Assembly: GCF_947090785.1 (NCBI RefSeq)
Contig: NZ_OX352320.1
Location: 744,001 to 808,000 of the forward strand
Source: Rheinheimera sp. MM224
Lineage (GTDB): Bacteria; Pseudomonadota; Gammaproteobacteria; Enterobacterales; Alteromonadaceae
Length of the DNA: 64,000 nucleotides
Direction: 5' to 3'
Shown: piece after piece, positions 26,095 through 36,103 of the stretch
Layout of the letters: each line of letters starts with the position of its first letter
Position numbering within the stretch: position 1 is the stretch's first letter
The notes under the pieces: generated by a model
What the model was told of the DNA's origin: nothing
What the model saw: only the letters and a program-made list of their open reading frames with translations
Database searches by the model: none
Translations under genes and position numbers: made by a program

Positions 26095-28632
26095 TCAGAA
26101 CTGGTATTTCACTTCAACACCATAAGTGCGGGGAGCGTTTAATGAGGTGATTGGAGTGCCCAGCGTATCCGCAGCAAAACCTCCTATACCTCCTGTTGTT
26201 TCGTGGTCAGCCAGGTTTTTACCCCAGAGTGCTAGTTCCCACTGCTCGTCGCTGCTGCTCCAGCTTAAGCGTGCGTTGATATTTTTGGTATCGGCAAAAT
26301 ACACAGGGATAGACTTAGCAATCTCCAGTAAATCCGGATCGTCCGCTCTGGTATTTTCTTCATAGACATAATCCAGGTGTAACTTCCAGTAGCCGCCAGC
26401 CCACTGCTGAGCCGCTGTCCAGTCGGCGGTCAGCGTATAAGCGTCGGCGCTAGAGGCTTTATCTACATCTGTGACCAGCTCGCCATCGGCATTATAAAAC
26501 TCCTGCCACTTAGATTCAGTTTTACGGTATTCAGTCACCAGACCCAGTTTCAGCTGCTTGGTAGCTTGCCAATCTAGCACCATCTCCATACCCCGGATGT
26601 CCTGATCGCCATTAATGACAATAGGTATGGCCACGCCTGAATCCGGAGTTTTGCTGCTGACCGAACGCTGACGGTTGGTCAGGTCCATGTCAAAACCCAC
26701 CAGTTGCAGTCGTACCTGATCCCATAAATCGGCTTTGTAACCCAGTTCGAGGTTTTTCACTTCTTCTGGTGCAAAAGGTCTGATGGAAGAGCCCGGATCC
26801 AATGAGTCATAACCACCGGATTTATAGCCTGTGGAATAGGACAAATAGATCATGCTGTTGTCGTTCAGATGGTAGCGGGTGACAGCGCGTCCCGTCCATT
26901 TGCTCCAGCTGTTGTTGGCGTCTAGTCGTGGCATCACCGGAAATAAAAAGTCTGTTAAGCCGGGCATAGGCTGACCAAAGGAGCGTTCCCTGATCTCCCA
27001 GCTGAAATCTTTTTCGTCCCTGCTATAACGTACACCAGCGGTAAAACCCCAGCGCTCGTTGAGCTGATAATCCATATCCGAGTAGACCCCATAAGAGGTG
27101 AAATCCCCGGTATTAATGATATCTTCACTCCAGAGCTGACCTGCCACTGAAGGGCCAAAAATTTCGTTAATACCAAGGCCTGCGCCAATGGCGTCATAGG
27201 TTAAGTCACCCGTGGCTTCTATAGCCGCGACCAGTTCAGGGCTAAAAGGAGTGGCACCTAATTGTTCCAGCAAAGCACCTACACTGGGGTCGACCATCGC
27301 CATCACACTTAAAATACTGGCCCAGTTTTGTGAGTTCCAGATGTGATCCGCAGGTAAACCCATGCCGCTAATCATCTCTTCCGGTACACCAGCCTCCATT
27401 AAGGCTGATATCAGCGTGCCGTTTAGATTGGCCGTGGTCAGGCGTGCTACAGTGTCCGCCATAATATTCAGACTGGTTTTCTGATACACCTTTTCTTTGC
27501 TGTAGGTGATACCCCCGACATAACTCAGTTGGTCCTGATGGTAATTCAGCTGCAGTTCGTTATAGAAAATATCCGAGTCTTCAAAGTTGATGGTATCCAG
27601 ATAACGGGTTTTATCTGCGGTGCCGTCTGTGTCATCCCGTCCTGAAACTTCCCATTGTCTTTTGCTGCTGATCAGTTTACCCGACCATTGGTCGTTAAAG
27701 TCATGCATGATTTTTAACGAAAATGCGCTCATGTCGCGGCGTTCGTGACCGTCTATCACGTCATTCTCTATGGTTCTGTCGAGCGGGTTCATGCTGTAGG
27801 CATAGGGGCTCAGGCCTATTGAAGGCGAGTAACCCTGATCCAAGTCATCCCAGTCGTAACTGAATTGCACTTTGGTATCGGCGCTTGCTTGCCATAAGGC
27901 GGCTAGTCGCGCGGCCTGGTGGTTGGTATTGCCCAGTTCTTCGCCCTGATAGTCGGGATAGACGTTATTGACGTAGGAGTCCCGCTGATTGCTCATCAGA
28001 TTCAGCCGCACTGCAACAGTGTCGCTCAAAGCTTTATTTGCCATAGCCTCATAACGTTGCAGTGAATAATCACCAAGCGTGGCTTTGATAAAACCTTCGT
28101 CGGTTTGCTCAGGAGCATTGGGAATAAGATTCACCACACCGGCAGCGGCATTTTTACCAAACAAAGTACCTTGTGGACCTTTGAGGATTTCAATGCGCTG
28201 CATGTCCGAGAACATCACGCTTTGTGCCGCCCGGGGAAGATAAAAATCATCAAAGAAAATCGCGACAGAAGGGTCGCCGCCTGTGCTGATGTTGCTGCTG
28301 GACACTCCTCGCATGGTTGCAGTCGCCTGAACTACGGCATCTTTGCTGAATTTAAAGCCAGGTGTGTAGTCGGCAATATCACCGAGCAACACCGAGTTGG
28401 TTTCTTTTAAATCTGTGGCCGAAATACTGTCGATAGCGACAGGCACGTCCATCAGATTTTGCAGCCGTTTTTGTGCTGTGACTGTGATGGTTTCTATCGC
28501 CGGTTCGGTTTTTTCCGGCCCGGTTTCAGTTTGCTCTGCCTGTGCCAGTTGGCTTTGTCCACTCAGTGCCACTGCAATAAGCCATGCCAGTGGTTTTAAT
28601 TTCATGCCGGATTTAGTGTGCTGTTGCGACAT
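26095..28632 (-). CDS. TonB-dependent receptor
   Basis: This is an outer-membrane receptor of 845 residues with a signal peptide (KLKPLAWLIAVALSGQSQLAQA), TonB box region (IETITVTAQKR), a plug domain (DVPVAIDSISATDL, GPQGTLFGKNAAAGVVNLIP) and a C-terminal barrel ending VKYQF. GGGAG lies 7 bases before ATG 28632. This subtype is expanded in bacteria that import diverse organic compounds and is not a classical siderophore receptor. It is divergent from a three-gene cytochrome operon over a 239-base shared regulatory region, suggesting a common role. The barrel carries long extracellular loops (about 390-500). Substrate is unknown. Confidence 0.93.
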   Translation of the reverse strand: MSQQHTKSGMKLKPLAWLIAVALSGQSQLAQAEQTETGPEKTEPAIETITVTAQKRLQNLMDVPVAIDSISATDLKETNSVLLGDIADYTPGFKFSKDAVVQATATMRGVSSSNISTGGDPSVAIFFDDFYLPRAAQSVMFSDMQRIEILKGPQGTLFGKNAAAGVVNLIPNAPEQTDEGFIKATLGDYSLQRYEAMANKALSDTVAVRLNLMSNQRDSYVNNVYPDYQGEELGNTNHQAARLAALWQASADTKVQFSYDWDDLDQGYSPSIGLSPYAYSMNPLDRTIENDVIDGHERRDMSAFSLKIMHDFNDQWSGKLISSKRQWEVSGRDDTDGTADKTRYLDTINFEDSDIFYNELQLNYHQDQLSYVGGITYSKEKVYQKTSLNIMADTVARLTTANLNGTLISALMEAGVPEEMISGMGLPADHIWNSQNWASILSVMAMVDPSVGALLEQLGATPFSPELVAAIEATGDLTYDAIGAGLGINEIFGPSVAGQLWSEDIINTGDFTSYGVYSDMDYQLNERWGFTAGVRYSRDEKDFSWEIRERSFGQPMPGLTDFLFPVMPRLDANNSWSKWTGRAVTRYHLNDNSMIYLSYSTGYKSGGYDSLDPGSSIRPFAPEEVKNLELGYKADLWDQVRLQLVGFDMDLTNRQRSVSSKTPDSGVAIPIVINGDQDIRGMEMVLDWQATKQLKLGLVTEYRKTESKWQEFYNADGELVTDVDKASSADAYTLTADWTAAQQWAGGYWKLHLDYVYEENTRADDPDLLEIAKSIPVYFADTKNINARLSWSSSDEQWELALWGKNLADHETTGGIGGFAADTLGTPITSLNAPRTYGVEVKYQF

Positions 28633-28871
28633 AACAGTCTCCCTGTTTTTTTGTTTTTTTTCTGTGGTGTCGGGATCGGACTTTGAAGTCTCTGCAGGTG
28701 CAGCAACAGCAGCTCAAAGACGGATCTCGCTGCATTCGATAGTAACTGCGCTTCGCACTAAATAAAGCGAACTGGACAATTTTGTACACTTTTAGGTTTG
28801 AACCCAGGCCTATGAAAACGCACTCTTAGGGCCAACACCATCGTATTCTTATTAAAAAAAATGGCCCTGTT

Positions 28872-29480
28872 ATGTTTTGGAATTATCCTTTATTAATCCT
28901 GGTGATCGCGCTGTATACCGCAGCAACTCAGGCTGCTGCCCCGGAAAAAGTCAGCAGTTGTAATGCCTGCCATGCTGTTGAAAATCAGCTTGCAAGCAAA
29001 GCTCCGTCTTTGGCCGGACAGCAACAGCAGTATCTGAAAAAGCAGCTGCTGCAGTTTCAGAGTGCTGAACGTGGTGCGGTAGCAGAGGACAGCATGGGGC
29101 AGGTGATGGCTGCTATGGCGAAGCCACTTAGTGCTGAGGATATCGATCAGTTATCAACCTATTTCAGTGCTTTGCCACTCTCAGTTCCCGCTGCACCAAA
29201 GATTGACGCTGCATTACTCGACAAAGGCCGACGGATTTATATTGGCTCCTGTGGTGCCTGCCATGGCAATAAAGCGCAGGGAAACCTTGAGTTAAAAGCT
29301 CCAGCCTTACAACTGTTAAGCCGGGATTACCTGTCGCTGCAATTGCAGCATTTTCAGACAGGCGTCAGGGGCAGCAGCGCGACGGACAAACCGGGCCGAC
29401 AAATGGCGATGATGAGCCGCACTTTGACCGATGCGGACAGACAGGCTGTGGTCGCTTACATTGGGGCGGGTTTACCATGA
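28872..29480 (+). CDS. Diheme cytochrome c (c4/c553-like)
   Basis: This 202-residue periplasmic cytochrome has a signal peptide (residues 1-21) and two CxxCH haem sites: CNACH (30-34) and CGACH near residue 135. Each half carries the c4-like PSLAGQQQQYLKKQLLQF pattern and a likely Met ligand (AMMSRTL). It would shuttle electrons between the following peroxidase-like protein and the respiratory chain. The stop overlaps the next start by 4 bases. No good Shine-Dalgarno sequence is visible before ATG 28872. Confidence 0.93.
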   Translation: MFWNYPLLILVIALYTAATQAAAPEKVSSCNACHAVENQLASKAPSLAGQQQQYLKKQLLQFQSAERGAVAEDSMGQVMAAMAKPLSAEDIDQLSTYFSALPLSVPAAPKIDAALLDKGRRIYIGSCGACHGNKAQGNLELKAPALQLLSRDYLSLQLQHFQTGVRGSSATDKPGRQMAMMSRTLTDADRQAVVAYIGAGLP

Positions 29481-30634
29481 TGCTTAGTCTCGCGGCCGCT
29501 TTAGCGCTGAATACCGCTGTCATTAGTCTGAATAGCCGGTGCCCACCCAGTTTTGAGCTAACGCCACAGAACCAGTGTCTGTTGGTAACCCGTTATGATC
29601 AATACGATTCGTTGCACAACAAAGGGGTTGGCGGCACAAAAACCGCATTACCCAAAGGCAGAGATGGCTTCAGCCCACAACAAATTGATTTAGGCCGTTT
29701 TCTGTTTTTTGATCCTTTGTTATCTGCCAATCACAAACAAGCTTGTGCCAGCTGTCATCAGCCAGCCCATGGTTTTAGTGATGGCAAAGCACTCAGCACT
29801 GGAAGTAATGGCGACATAGGCACGCGCAGTGCGCCGGGTTTGTGGAACGTGGGTTTCCAGAAGAAGCTATTCTGGGATGGCCGCTCCGATACGCTGGAGC
29901 ATCAGGCCTTGATCCCGCTATTTGCTCCACACGAAATGGCCAATACAGCAGAGCAAGTGCTGGCTGATTTAACCAGCAGCGCTTTGTATCCAGAGTTATT
30001 CCGTCAGGCTTTTCCTTTAAGTACAGAGCTGGAGCTGAGTCAGGTGGCGATTGCGCTGGCGGCTTTTCAGAGTTCGTTAATTTCACTGAACAGCAGGTAC
30101 GATCACTACGCTCATGGTTATCAGCAGGCACTGAATGACCAGGAAATCAAAGGCTTAAATGTATTTCGCTCTTTTGTCGCCCGCTGCGCTGAATGTCATA
30201 CCCCACCACTTTTTACTAACCAACAGATTGCTGTGATAGGCACGCCAGAACCTGAAGGTATGGCCTTTGACCCAGGCGCAGGTAATAGCCCTGAACTCAG
30301 TAAGTTAAGAGGTGGTTTTAAGGTGCCAAGTTTGCGCAATGTAGGCCGCACTGCACCTTATATGCACTCAGGCCGTTTTGCCACCTTAGAAGAAGCAGCA
30401 GAGTTTTATACGAAAGGCCGTGGTCATGCGGTGCCTAAAGACGAAAAACTGCTGCTGCACTGGCATATCTGGGAGCCTAAACTCAGCCCGGAAGAAATTC
30501 AGCAACTGGCGGTTTTTCTGAATACCCTGACCGATGAAAGTCTGATGCCTGAAATTCCGCAAAAATTACCCTCAGGTTTGCCTTTACCGGCAGAGCTGAC
30601 GACTCTACAAAATAACAAAGGAAGCACAGAATGA
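29477..30634 (+). CDS. Diheme cytochrome c peroxidase / MauG-like protein
   Basis: This 385-residue exported diheme protein has haem sites CASCH (90-94) and CAECH (237-241). DLGRFLFFDPLLSANHKQACASCH, LWNVGFQKKLFWDGRSDTLEHQA and VPSLRNVGRTAPYMHSGRF are the conserved blocks of the CcpA/MauG superfamily. Members reduce hydrogen peroxide or oxidise protein and small-molecule substrates. Its overlap with both neighbours points to a dedicated multi-haem complex. An N-terminal hydrophobic stretch (1-18) is the likely signal. Confidence 0.92.
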   Translation: MMLSLAAALALNTAVISLNSRCPPSFELTPQNQCLLVTRYDQYDSLHNKGVGGTKTALPKGRDGFSPQQIDLGRFLFFDPLLSANHKQACASCHQPAHGFSDGKALSTGSNGDIGTRSAPGLWNVGFQKKLFWDGRSDTLEHQALIPLFAPHEMANTAEQVLADLTSSALYPELFRQAFPLSTELELSQVAIALAAFQSSLISLNSRYDHYAHGYQQALNDQEIKGLNVFRSFVARCAECHTPPLFTNQQIAVIGTPEPEGMAFDPGAGNSPELSKLRGGFKVPSLRNVGRTAPYMHSGRFATLEEAAEFYTKGRGHAVPKDEKLLLHWHIWEPKLSPEEIQQLAVFLNTLTDESLMPEIPQKLPSGLPLPAELTTLQNNKGSTE

Positions 30635-32124
30635 ATAAAAGTACGCTCACCTTAATAGCTTTAGTTCCGCTGGCATTTTTTGCCGGCTATTACCTGACAT
30701 CCACAGCCACTGTAGCTCCTGTGTACACAGCTGAAGTCAGCTATAGCGGCGGTACAGCGGCCAGCGGCAACGCCAAAAAATCAGTACTCAATAGCATGGC
30801 TACCGGCACTATTCATGCGGTTAAAGATGGACAGTTGATTATGGATGCAGTCAAAGCGGCCAAGCCGGGCGATGTGATCCAGGTCTGGCCCGGCAATTAC
30901 ACCGAAACTGTGTATATCGACAAAGATAATATCCGTTTAAGCGGCGTGATAGTTGAAGGTAAACGACCACGTTTATTTGGTGATGGTCATTTAAACGACG
31001 CCATTTTGTATTCGGGCAATAACATAGTGATTGAGAACTTTTTGATCACTAAATACAAAGGCAACGGCATTATGGGCCAGGCCGGTAATAACTTCGAAAT
31101 CCGCAATAATATTATTGAAGATACAGGGGTTTATGGTATTTTCCCGCAGTTGGGCGAAAACGGCATAGTTGAACATAACGTGGTGTCCGGCATTGAAGAT
31201 GCCGCCATTTATGTCGGCATGAGCGATCATATTCATGTGGCGAACAACGAAGTATTCGACAGTGTGGCCGGTATTGAAATTGAAAACAGCCGTCATGCCA
31301 TAGTGGAAAATAACTTTGTGCATAACAACACAGGCGGCATCCTGGCTTTTGTCACCCCTGGTCTGCCAATTAAAGACACCGTGGATGTGATTATCCGCAA
31401 TAACTGGATCAGCAATAACAACACCAAAAACTTTGGTGCTGAAGGTTCTATGGTGGCAGGTATTCCGGCTGGTACCGGTATCCTGATTATGGCCGCCGAC
31501 AAGGTGATTATTGAAGACAACCTGATCCTGGGTAATAAAACGGCAGCCATCATTATTACTGACCATCAGAATGCGCCTAATACCACTTTGGATCCGGAGT
31601 CAGATCCGACACCTGATGAAATCATGATTTTAAACAACATGATGTACAACAATGGCTACGACACTGTGCCTGAAGCCAAGGTATTACTGGCCACTGAGCT
31701 GAAACAAGGCAATCCGGATATAGTGCGGGTGGGGGGGAGCAATAACAGTTGTATCAATAACCCGCAGCAGTATATCAGTGCCGGAGTCAGTGACTGGCCA
31801 GCTTGTGCGTTCAGCAATACAGATACCATAGTGAACTATCTGTTGGATGAACCGGCCGCACCCCGTAGTGTGGATGTCAAAGACAAAGGCAAATACGCTT
31901 ACCTTGGTATTTGTACTGGCTGCCACGCCTATACAGGGCGTTTAATTGGCCCACCTGTACAAGTGATCCAGTCCTTGTATATGGATGATCCTAAAGCGCT
32001 GGCGGCTTACATTGCCAACCCGATTAAAAAACGTGAAGACTATCCGGCTATGCCAAAACAGGATTATCTGGACGAAGAAACCCGTCAGGCCGTAGCGCTT
32101 TATATGTTGTCGGTGAAGAATTAG
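30631..32124 (+). CDS. Parallel beta-helix protein fused to cytochrome c
   Basis: This 497-residue exported protein has an N-terminal hydrophobic segment (8-28), then a right-handed beta-helix from about 55 to 340 with stacked N-rich turns (IVIENFLITKYKGNGI, FEIRNNIIEDTGVYGI, GIEIENSRHAIVENN) that recall family TIGR03805. The last 80 residues are a mono-haem cytochrome: CTGCH (428-432) with a likely Met ligand in YPAMPKQ. Beta-helices of this kind bind or cut polysaccharides in other families, but TIGR03805 has no assigned function. It closes the cytochrome operon. Confidence 0.88.
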   Translation: MNKSTLTLIALVPLAFFAGYYLTSTATVAPVYTAEVSYSGGTAASGNAKKSVLNSMATGTIHAVKDGQLIMDAVKAAKPGDVIQVWPGNYTETVYIDKDNIRLSGVIVEGKRPRLFGDGHLNDAILYSGNNIVIENFLITKYKGNGIMGQAGNNFEIRNNIIEDTGVYGIFPQLGENGIVEHNVVSGIEDAAIYVGMSDHIHVANNEVFDSVAGIEIENSRHAIVENNFVHNNTGGILAFVTPGLPIKDTVDVIIRNNWISNNNTKNFGAEGSMVAGIPAGTGILIMAADKVIIEDNLILGNKTAAIIITDHQNAPNTTLDPESDPTPDEIMILNNMMYNNGYDTVPEAKVLLATELKQGNPDIVRVGGSNNSCINNPQQYISAGVSDWPACAFSNTDTIVNYLLDEPAAPRSVDVKDKGKYAYLGICTGCHAYTGRLIGPPVQVIQSLYMDDPKALAAYIANPIKKREDYPAMPKQDYLDEETRQAVALYMLSVKN

Positions 32125-32143
32125 CTGCAACTGATGAGCAGAT

Positions 32144-32174
32144 AAAAAAACAAGGCGGGAACCAGTCCCGCCTT
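32144..32174 (-). terminator. purH terminator
   Basis: AAGGCGGGA/TCCCGCCTT stem with a 5-base loop; on the minus strand it is followed by GTTTTTTT. It lies directly after purH and may also stop the cytochrome operon from the other side. Confidence 0.87.
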
Positions 32175-32195
32175 CTTCAATTGGAGAGCTTGTGT

Positions 32196-33782
32196 TTAGT
32201 GACGGAAATGACGCACGCCAGTGAAGATCATTGTCATGCCGTGCTCGTCAGCAGCCGCTATCACTTCTGCATCACGCATAGAGCCACCTGGTTGGATCAC
32301 GGCTTTGATACCTGCAGCAGCTGCGGCATCAATACCATCGCGGAACGGGAAAAACGCATCTGATGCCATGACTGAACCTTTGACTTCCAGGTTTTCGTCA
32401 GCCGCTTTGATACCGGCGATTTTAGCACTGTACACGCGGCTCATCTGGCCTGCACCCACCCCAATAGTCATGCTGTCGTTGGCATAAACAATGGCGTTAG
32501 ATTTCACATATTTAGCGACTTTCCAGCAGAACAATAAGTCACGTAATTCATCTGCAGTAGGCTGGCGTTTGGACACTACTTTTAAGTCATCCAGACCGAC
32601 CATTTTCTGGTCACGGTCTTGTACCAACACACCACCGTTGACACGTTTGATATCAAAACCAGTGGTTTTGCTTTCCCATTCGCCACACACCAGTAAACGC
32701 ACGTTTGGTTTGGCTGACACCACAGCAGCAGCTGAAGCTGTAGCGCTTGGCGCGATAATCACTTCAACAAACTGACGGCTGACAATAGCTTCAGCAGTTT
32801 TAGCATCTAATTCGCGGTTAAAAGCGATAATGCCACCAAAAGCAGAAGTCGGGTCTGTTTTATAAGCGCGCTCATAAGCAGCCAGAATATCGTCGCCAAT
32901 AGCTACACCACAAGGGTTAGCGTGTTTGACGATGACGCAAGCTGGTTCGTCGAATTCTTTCACACACTCTAAAGCGGCGTCTGTGTCGGCGATATTATTG
33001 TACGACAGCTCTTTGCCCTGTAGCTGAGTAGCGCTGGCGATTGATGCTTCCTGATTGCTGTTTTCCACATAAAAAGCCGCGCTCTGGTGGCTGTTTTCAC
33101 CGTAACGTAAGTCTTGTTTTTTCACAAACTGTGCGTTAAAAGTGCGTGGGAATTTGCTTGGCTTGGCGTCTTCATCACCGTAAGCGGCTAACATGGTACC
33201 GAAGTAGTTGGCAATCATACCGTCGTATTGGGCTGTATGCTCAAAAGCGCTGATGGCTAAACTAAAACGGGTAGCATGAGTAGTAGAACCTGCATTCGCA
33301 GCCATCTCTGCTAACACTTTGTCGTAATCGGCCGCGTTGACCACAATAGTGACGTCGTTATGGTTTTTTGCCGCAGCACGCACCATAGTCGGGCCGCCAA
33401 TGTCGATATTCTCGATGGCGTCTTCTAAAGTACAACCTGCTTTGGCCACTGTGTTGGCGAACGGATACAGGTTCACTACTACTAAATCTATTGGCTTGAT
33501 GTTGTTTGTTGCCATTACAGCTTCATCCATACCACGGCGGGCCAGAATGCCACCATGTACTTTTGGATGCAGCGTTTTCACGCGGCCGTCCATAATCTCC
33601 GGGTGACCTGTGTAATCAGACACTTCAGTGACAGCTATGCCTTGTTCTGCCAATAACTTGGCTGTACCGCCTGTGGATAACAACTCCACACCCTGGGCGG
33701 CTAAAGCACGGGCAAATTCAACTATACCGGTTTTATCAGACACGCTTAATAAGGCGCGACGGATTGGACGAGCTGCGTTCAT
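32196..33782 (-). CDS. purH: PurH, bifunctional AICAR transformylase / IMP cyclohydrolase
   Basis: PurH performs the last two steps of purine synthesis, formylating AICAR and closing the ring to IMP. The 528-residue protein begins [20 protein letters not shown] (cyclohydrolase/MGS domain) and contains [13 protein letters not shown] and the SDAFFPFRD transformylase block, ending [13 protein letters not shown] nine bases before ATG 33782 supports this start over the long upstream frame. purD is not adjacent here. Confidence 0.97.
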   Translation of the reverse strand: MNAARPIRRALLSVSDKTGIVEFARALAAQGVELLSTGGTAKLLAEQGIAVTEVSDYTGHPEIMDGRVKTLHPKVHGGILARRGMDEAVMATNNIKPIDLVVVNLYPFANTVAKAGCTLEDAIENIDIGGPTMVRAAAKNHNDVTIVVNAADYDKVLAEMAANAGSTTHATRFSLAISAFEHTAQYDGMIANYFGTMLAAYGDEDAKPSKFPRTFNAQFVKKQDLRYGENSHQSAAFYVENSNQEASIASATQLQGKELSYNNIADTDAALECVKEFDEPACVIVKHANPCGVAIGDDILAAYERAYKTDPTSAFGGIIAFNRELDAKTAEAIVSRQFVEVIIAPSATASAAAVVSAKPNVRLLVCGEWESKTTGFDIKRVNGGVLVQDRDQKMVGLDDLKVVSKRQPTADELRDLLFCWKVAKYVKSNAIVYANDSMTIGVGAGQMSRVYSAKIAGIKAADENLEVKGSVMASDAFFPFRDGIDAAAAAGIKAVIQPGGSMRDAEVIAAADEHGMTMIFTGVRHFRH

Positions 33783-33982
33783 TGGATCATTCTCCGCTGT
33801 AATGGTTAATTCGGACCAGCGCCGCTGTGGTTCACAGCTTTTGGATAGCACACAAAGCCAAGACATAAGCATAGAGAAAAAATGGCTTTGGTGTATCACC
33901 GGGATCAGCTGGTGAAATCCCTTATTTACTTAACCCGCTACTGCAGGCTTTTCCCTAAGTAATTCGTACGACGGGAAAAAAC

Positions 33983-34006
33983 AAAAAAGCACCCGAAGGT
34001 GCTTTT
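33983..34006 (-). terminator. fis terminator
   Basis: A GCACC/GGTGC stem with TTCG tetraloop on the minus strand, followed by a T-run. It lies 28 bases downstream of fis. Confidence 0.85.
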
Positions 34007-34033
34007 GACTGCGGGACTCCTCCCGCGGGGGCA

Positions 34034-34324
34034 TTAACTCATGCCGTATTGTTTCAGCTTCTTACGCAGAGTACCGCGGTTGATGCCCATCAGGTTGGCA
34101 GCGCGGGTCTGGTTGCCGCGAGTGTATTTCATCACTTCTTCTAATAACGGCTTTTCTAATTCGGACAACACTAATTCGTACAGGTCGTTTACGTCCTGAC
34201 CGTTCAGTTGTTGTAAGTAGTTCGCCACCGCTTTTTGTACCGCGTTGCTTAAAGGCTGCGGTTTTTCTTGCGTTTGAACATGGGCGTTGGTGATAAATGG
34301 CGAAGTCACGTTTTGATTAAACAT
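34034..34324 (-). CDS. fis: Fis, nucleoid-associated DNA-bending protein
   Basis: Fis is a homodimeric DNA-bending protein that activates rRNA promoters and shapes the nucleoid. The 96-residue protein has the C-terminal helix-turn-helix [25 protein letters not shown], essentially the enterobacterial one, and [15 protein letters not shown] at the centre. It follows dusB by 18 bases in the conserved dusB-fis operon. Confidence 0.98.
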   Translation of the reverse strand: MFNQNVTSPFITNAHVQTQEKPQPLSNAVQKAVANYLQQLNGQDVNDLYELVLSELEKPLLEEVMKYTRGNQTRAANLMGINRGTLRKKLKQYGMS

Positions 34325-34342
34325 TGCCTAGTCTCTTTTACG

Positions 34343-35329
34343 TTAGGTTGCTGCTAGTAATTGCTCGAAATACACTTCTAAGGTATCCAACTGCTGTTGG
34401 GCTTGCTCGATACCATTAAATTCACTGCGAAACATGCCTTCGCTGTCATGCTCGGCCAGGTACCAACCCACATGTTTGCGGGCAATACGTGAGCCAGGCA
34501 CCTCACCATATAACTGGTGTAAGCCACGGACATGCTCCAGCAAAATATCCCTGACCTCGCTCGTTGAAGGCGAAGCCAGGTGTTCACCAGTTTGCAGATA
34601 GTGCACCACTTCACGAAAAATCCAGGGTCTGCCCTGAGCTGCCCGGCCAATCATGACCGCGTCTGCTCCGGTATAGTCCAATACAAATCTGGCTTTTTCC
34701 GGCGTGGTGATATCGCCATTGGCAATCACCGGGATAGACACATTTTGTTTAATAGCGCGGATAGTGTCGTACTCCGCCTCTCCTTTATACATACAAGCTT
34801 TAGTGCGGCCATGAACCGCTAAAGCCACAATGCCGTTGTCCTGCGCAATTTGCGCTATCTGTACGCCATTTTTATGTTCGATGTCCCAGCCAGTACGGAT
34901 TTTTAACGTCACCGGTACTGTTACTGCCTGAACTACGGCCTGAATAATCTGCTGCACTAAATCCGGATACTGTAATAGCGCCGAACCAGCCAGTTTTTTA
35001 TTCACCTTTTTAGCCGGACATCCCATATTGATGTCGATGATTTGGGCGCCATGTTCAACATTAAACACAGCAGCTTCAGCCATCTGATCTGGATCTGAAC
35101 CGGCAATTTGCACCGATCGAAGACCAGATTCGTTTTGGTGAGTCATACGATTTAGCGATTTTTCACTTTGCCAGACCAAAGGGTTGCTCGACATCATTTC
35201 TGATACAGCTAAACCTGCACCAAAACGACGGCAAAGCTCACGAAAAGTGTAATCCGTCACTCCAGCCATAGGAGCGCAAATTACGTTGTTCGTTAATTGA
35301 TATGGACCTATGCGCACCGCTAAAACCAA
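34343..35329 (-). CDS. dusB: DusB, tRNA-dihydrouridine synthase B
   Basis: This FMN-dependent enzyme reduces specific uridines in the tRNA D-loop. CAPMAGVTDYTFRELCRRFG, the active-site MGCPAKKV, and GRAAQGRPWIF are diagnostic. The 328-residue frame starts at TTG 35329, which has AGGG seven bases upstream; an alternative GTG at 35317 would give VRIGPYQL, matching the E. coli MRIGNYQL start. It is the first gene of the dusB-fis operon. Confidence 0.96.
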   Translation of the reverse strand: MVLAVRIGPYQLTNNVICAPMAGVTDYTFRELCRRFGAGLAVSEMMSSNPLVWQSEKSLNRMTHQNESGLRSVQIAGSDPDQMAEAAVFNVEHGAQIIDINMGCPAKKVNKKLAGSALLQYPDLVQQIIQAVVQAVTVPVTLKIRTGWDIEHKNGVQIAQIAQDNGIVALAVHGRTKACMYKGEAEYDTIRAIKQNVSIPVIANGDITTPEKARFVLDYTGADAVMIGRAAQGRPWIFREVVHYLQTGEHLASPSTSEVRDILLEHVRGLHQLYGEVPGSRIARKHVGWYLAEHDSEGMFRSEFNGIEQAQQQLDTLEVYFEQLLAAT

Positions 35330-35667
35330 GGCTCTACCCTAAAGGGGCGCTAAGTTTACGGATTTTTGCCAACAATGCAAAGGTTATTATTTAAACAAAA
35401 GTATAAATTTATAGGGGGTTGTTGGGTTGACAATCGCTAAACGTCTGAAAACTAGACTTTCTGAAAAGCAAAACCCAATAAAATCGGGGGTAGGGCTTAT
35501 AGATAATTGTACAGCTGCTGTTTTTGTCACCAGTTTGTTAAGCTTCATACTGAAAAAGCTGTTACCAAAGAAGTCAATGCTTTTCATCTTCGAAGTTTGT
35601 TGGCCCATCCCCTGTTGTGTAAAATAGTCGTGTAAGATAAAGGTCTGATCTTAAAAGGAGAAGCTGA
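35330..35667. other. 338-base intergenic region, dusB to copper chaperone
   Basis: This AT-rich divergent promoter region serves the dusB-fis operon leftward and the copper-chaperone operon rightward. A TTGACA at 35427-35432 lacks a good -10 at 17 bases. No convincing gene, repeat or structured RNA is visible. Confidence 0.5.
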
Positions 35668-36093
35668 ATGAAGACGTGGATAGTTGCTGCATTATTGAGT
35701 CTGAGTAGCACTGTGACTCTGGCCGAAGTTCTGGTGACAGATGCTACAGTTCGGGAGATGTTACCGGGCCGCAGTATGACCGCAGGTTATTTTAGTATCA
35801 GTAATCAAAATAACGTAGCAGCAGAGCTGATCAGCGCCAGTAGCCCTCAGTTTGGCTCCATTGAACTGCATCAACACAGCCATAAAGATGGCATGATGAA
35901 GATGGAGCAGGTGCAGTCTGTGGTGGTGGCAGCCGGTGAGCAGGTGCATTTTCAGCCTGGTGGTTTGCATCTGATGATGTTTGATGCCAAAACCAGCATC
36001 ACTACAGGCCAGAAAATCCCGTTGCGTTTAACCTTTAAAGACGGCCAATCCATCGAAGTTCAGGCTTCGGTTAGCGCAATTCCAACTCACTAG
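35668..36093 (+). CDS. PCu(A)C-type periplasmic copper chaperone
   Basis: This 141-residue exported protein has a signal peptide (MKTWIVAALLSLSSTVTLA). The copper site follows the family pattern of His and Met: IELHQHSHKDGMMKM and GGLHLMMFD. PCu(A)C proteins deliver Cu(I) to the CuA centre of cytochrome oxidase. AAAAGGAG lies 8 bases before the ATG. It is first in a three-gene unit with a DUF2333 protein and an outer-membrane protein, 10 bases from the next gene. No Sco gene is adjacent. Confidence 0.9.
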   Translation: MKTWIVAALLSLSSTVTLAEVLVTDATVREMLPGRSMTAGYFSISNQNNVAAELISASSPQFGSIELHQHSHKDGMMKMEQVQSVVVAAGEQVHFQPGGLHLMMFDAKTSITTGQKIPLRLTFKDGQSIEVQASVSAIPTH

Positions 36094-36103
36094 GAGTGAC
36101 AAA

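Noticed and set aside
30991..31566. Long antisense frame (191 residues) within the beta-helix gene
   Set aside because: It is a by-product of the repetitive Asn/Ile-rich coding sequence; it has no domain or ribosome-binding site.
35427..35455. Sigma-70 promoter with TTGACA -35
   Set aside because: The sequence 17 bases downstream (AACTAG) is a poor -10 and the distance to the next gene is over 200 bases.
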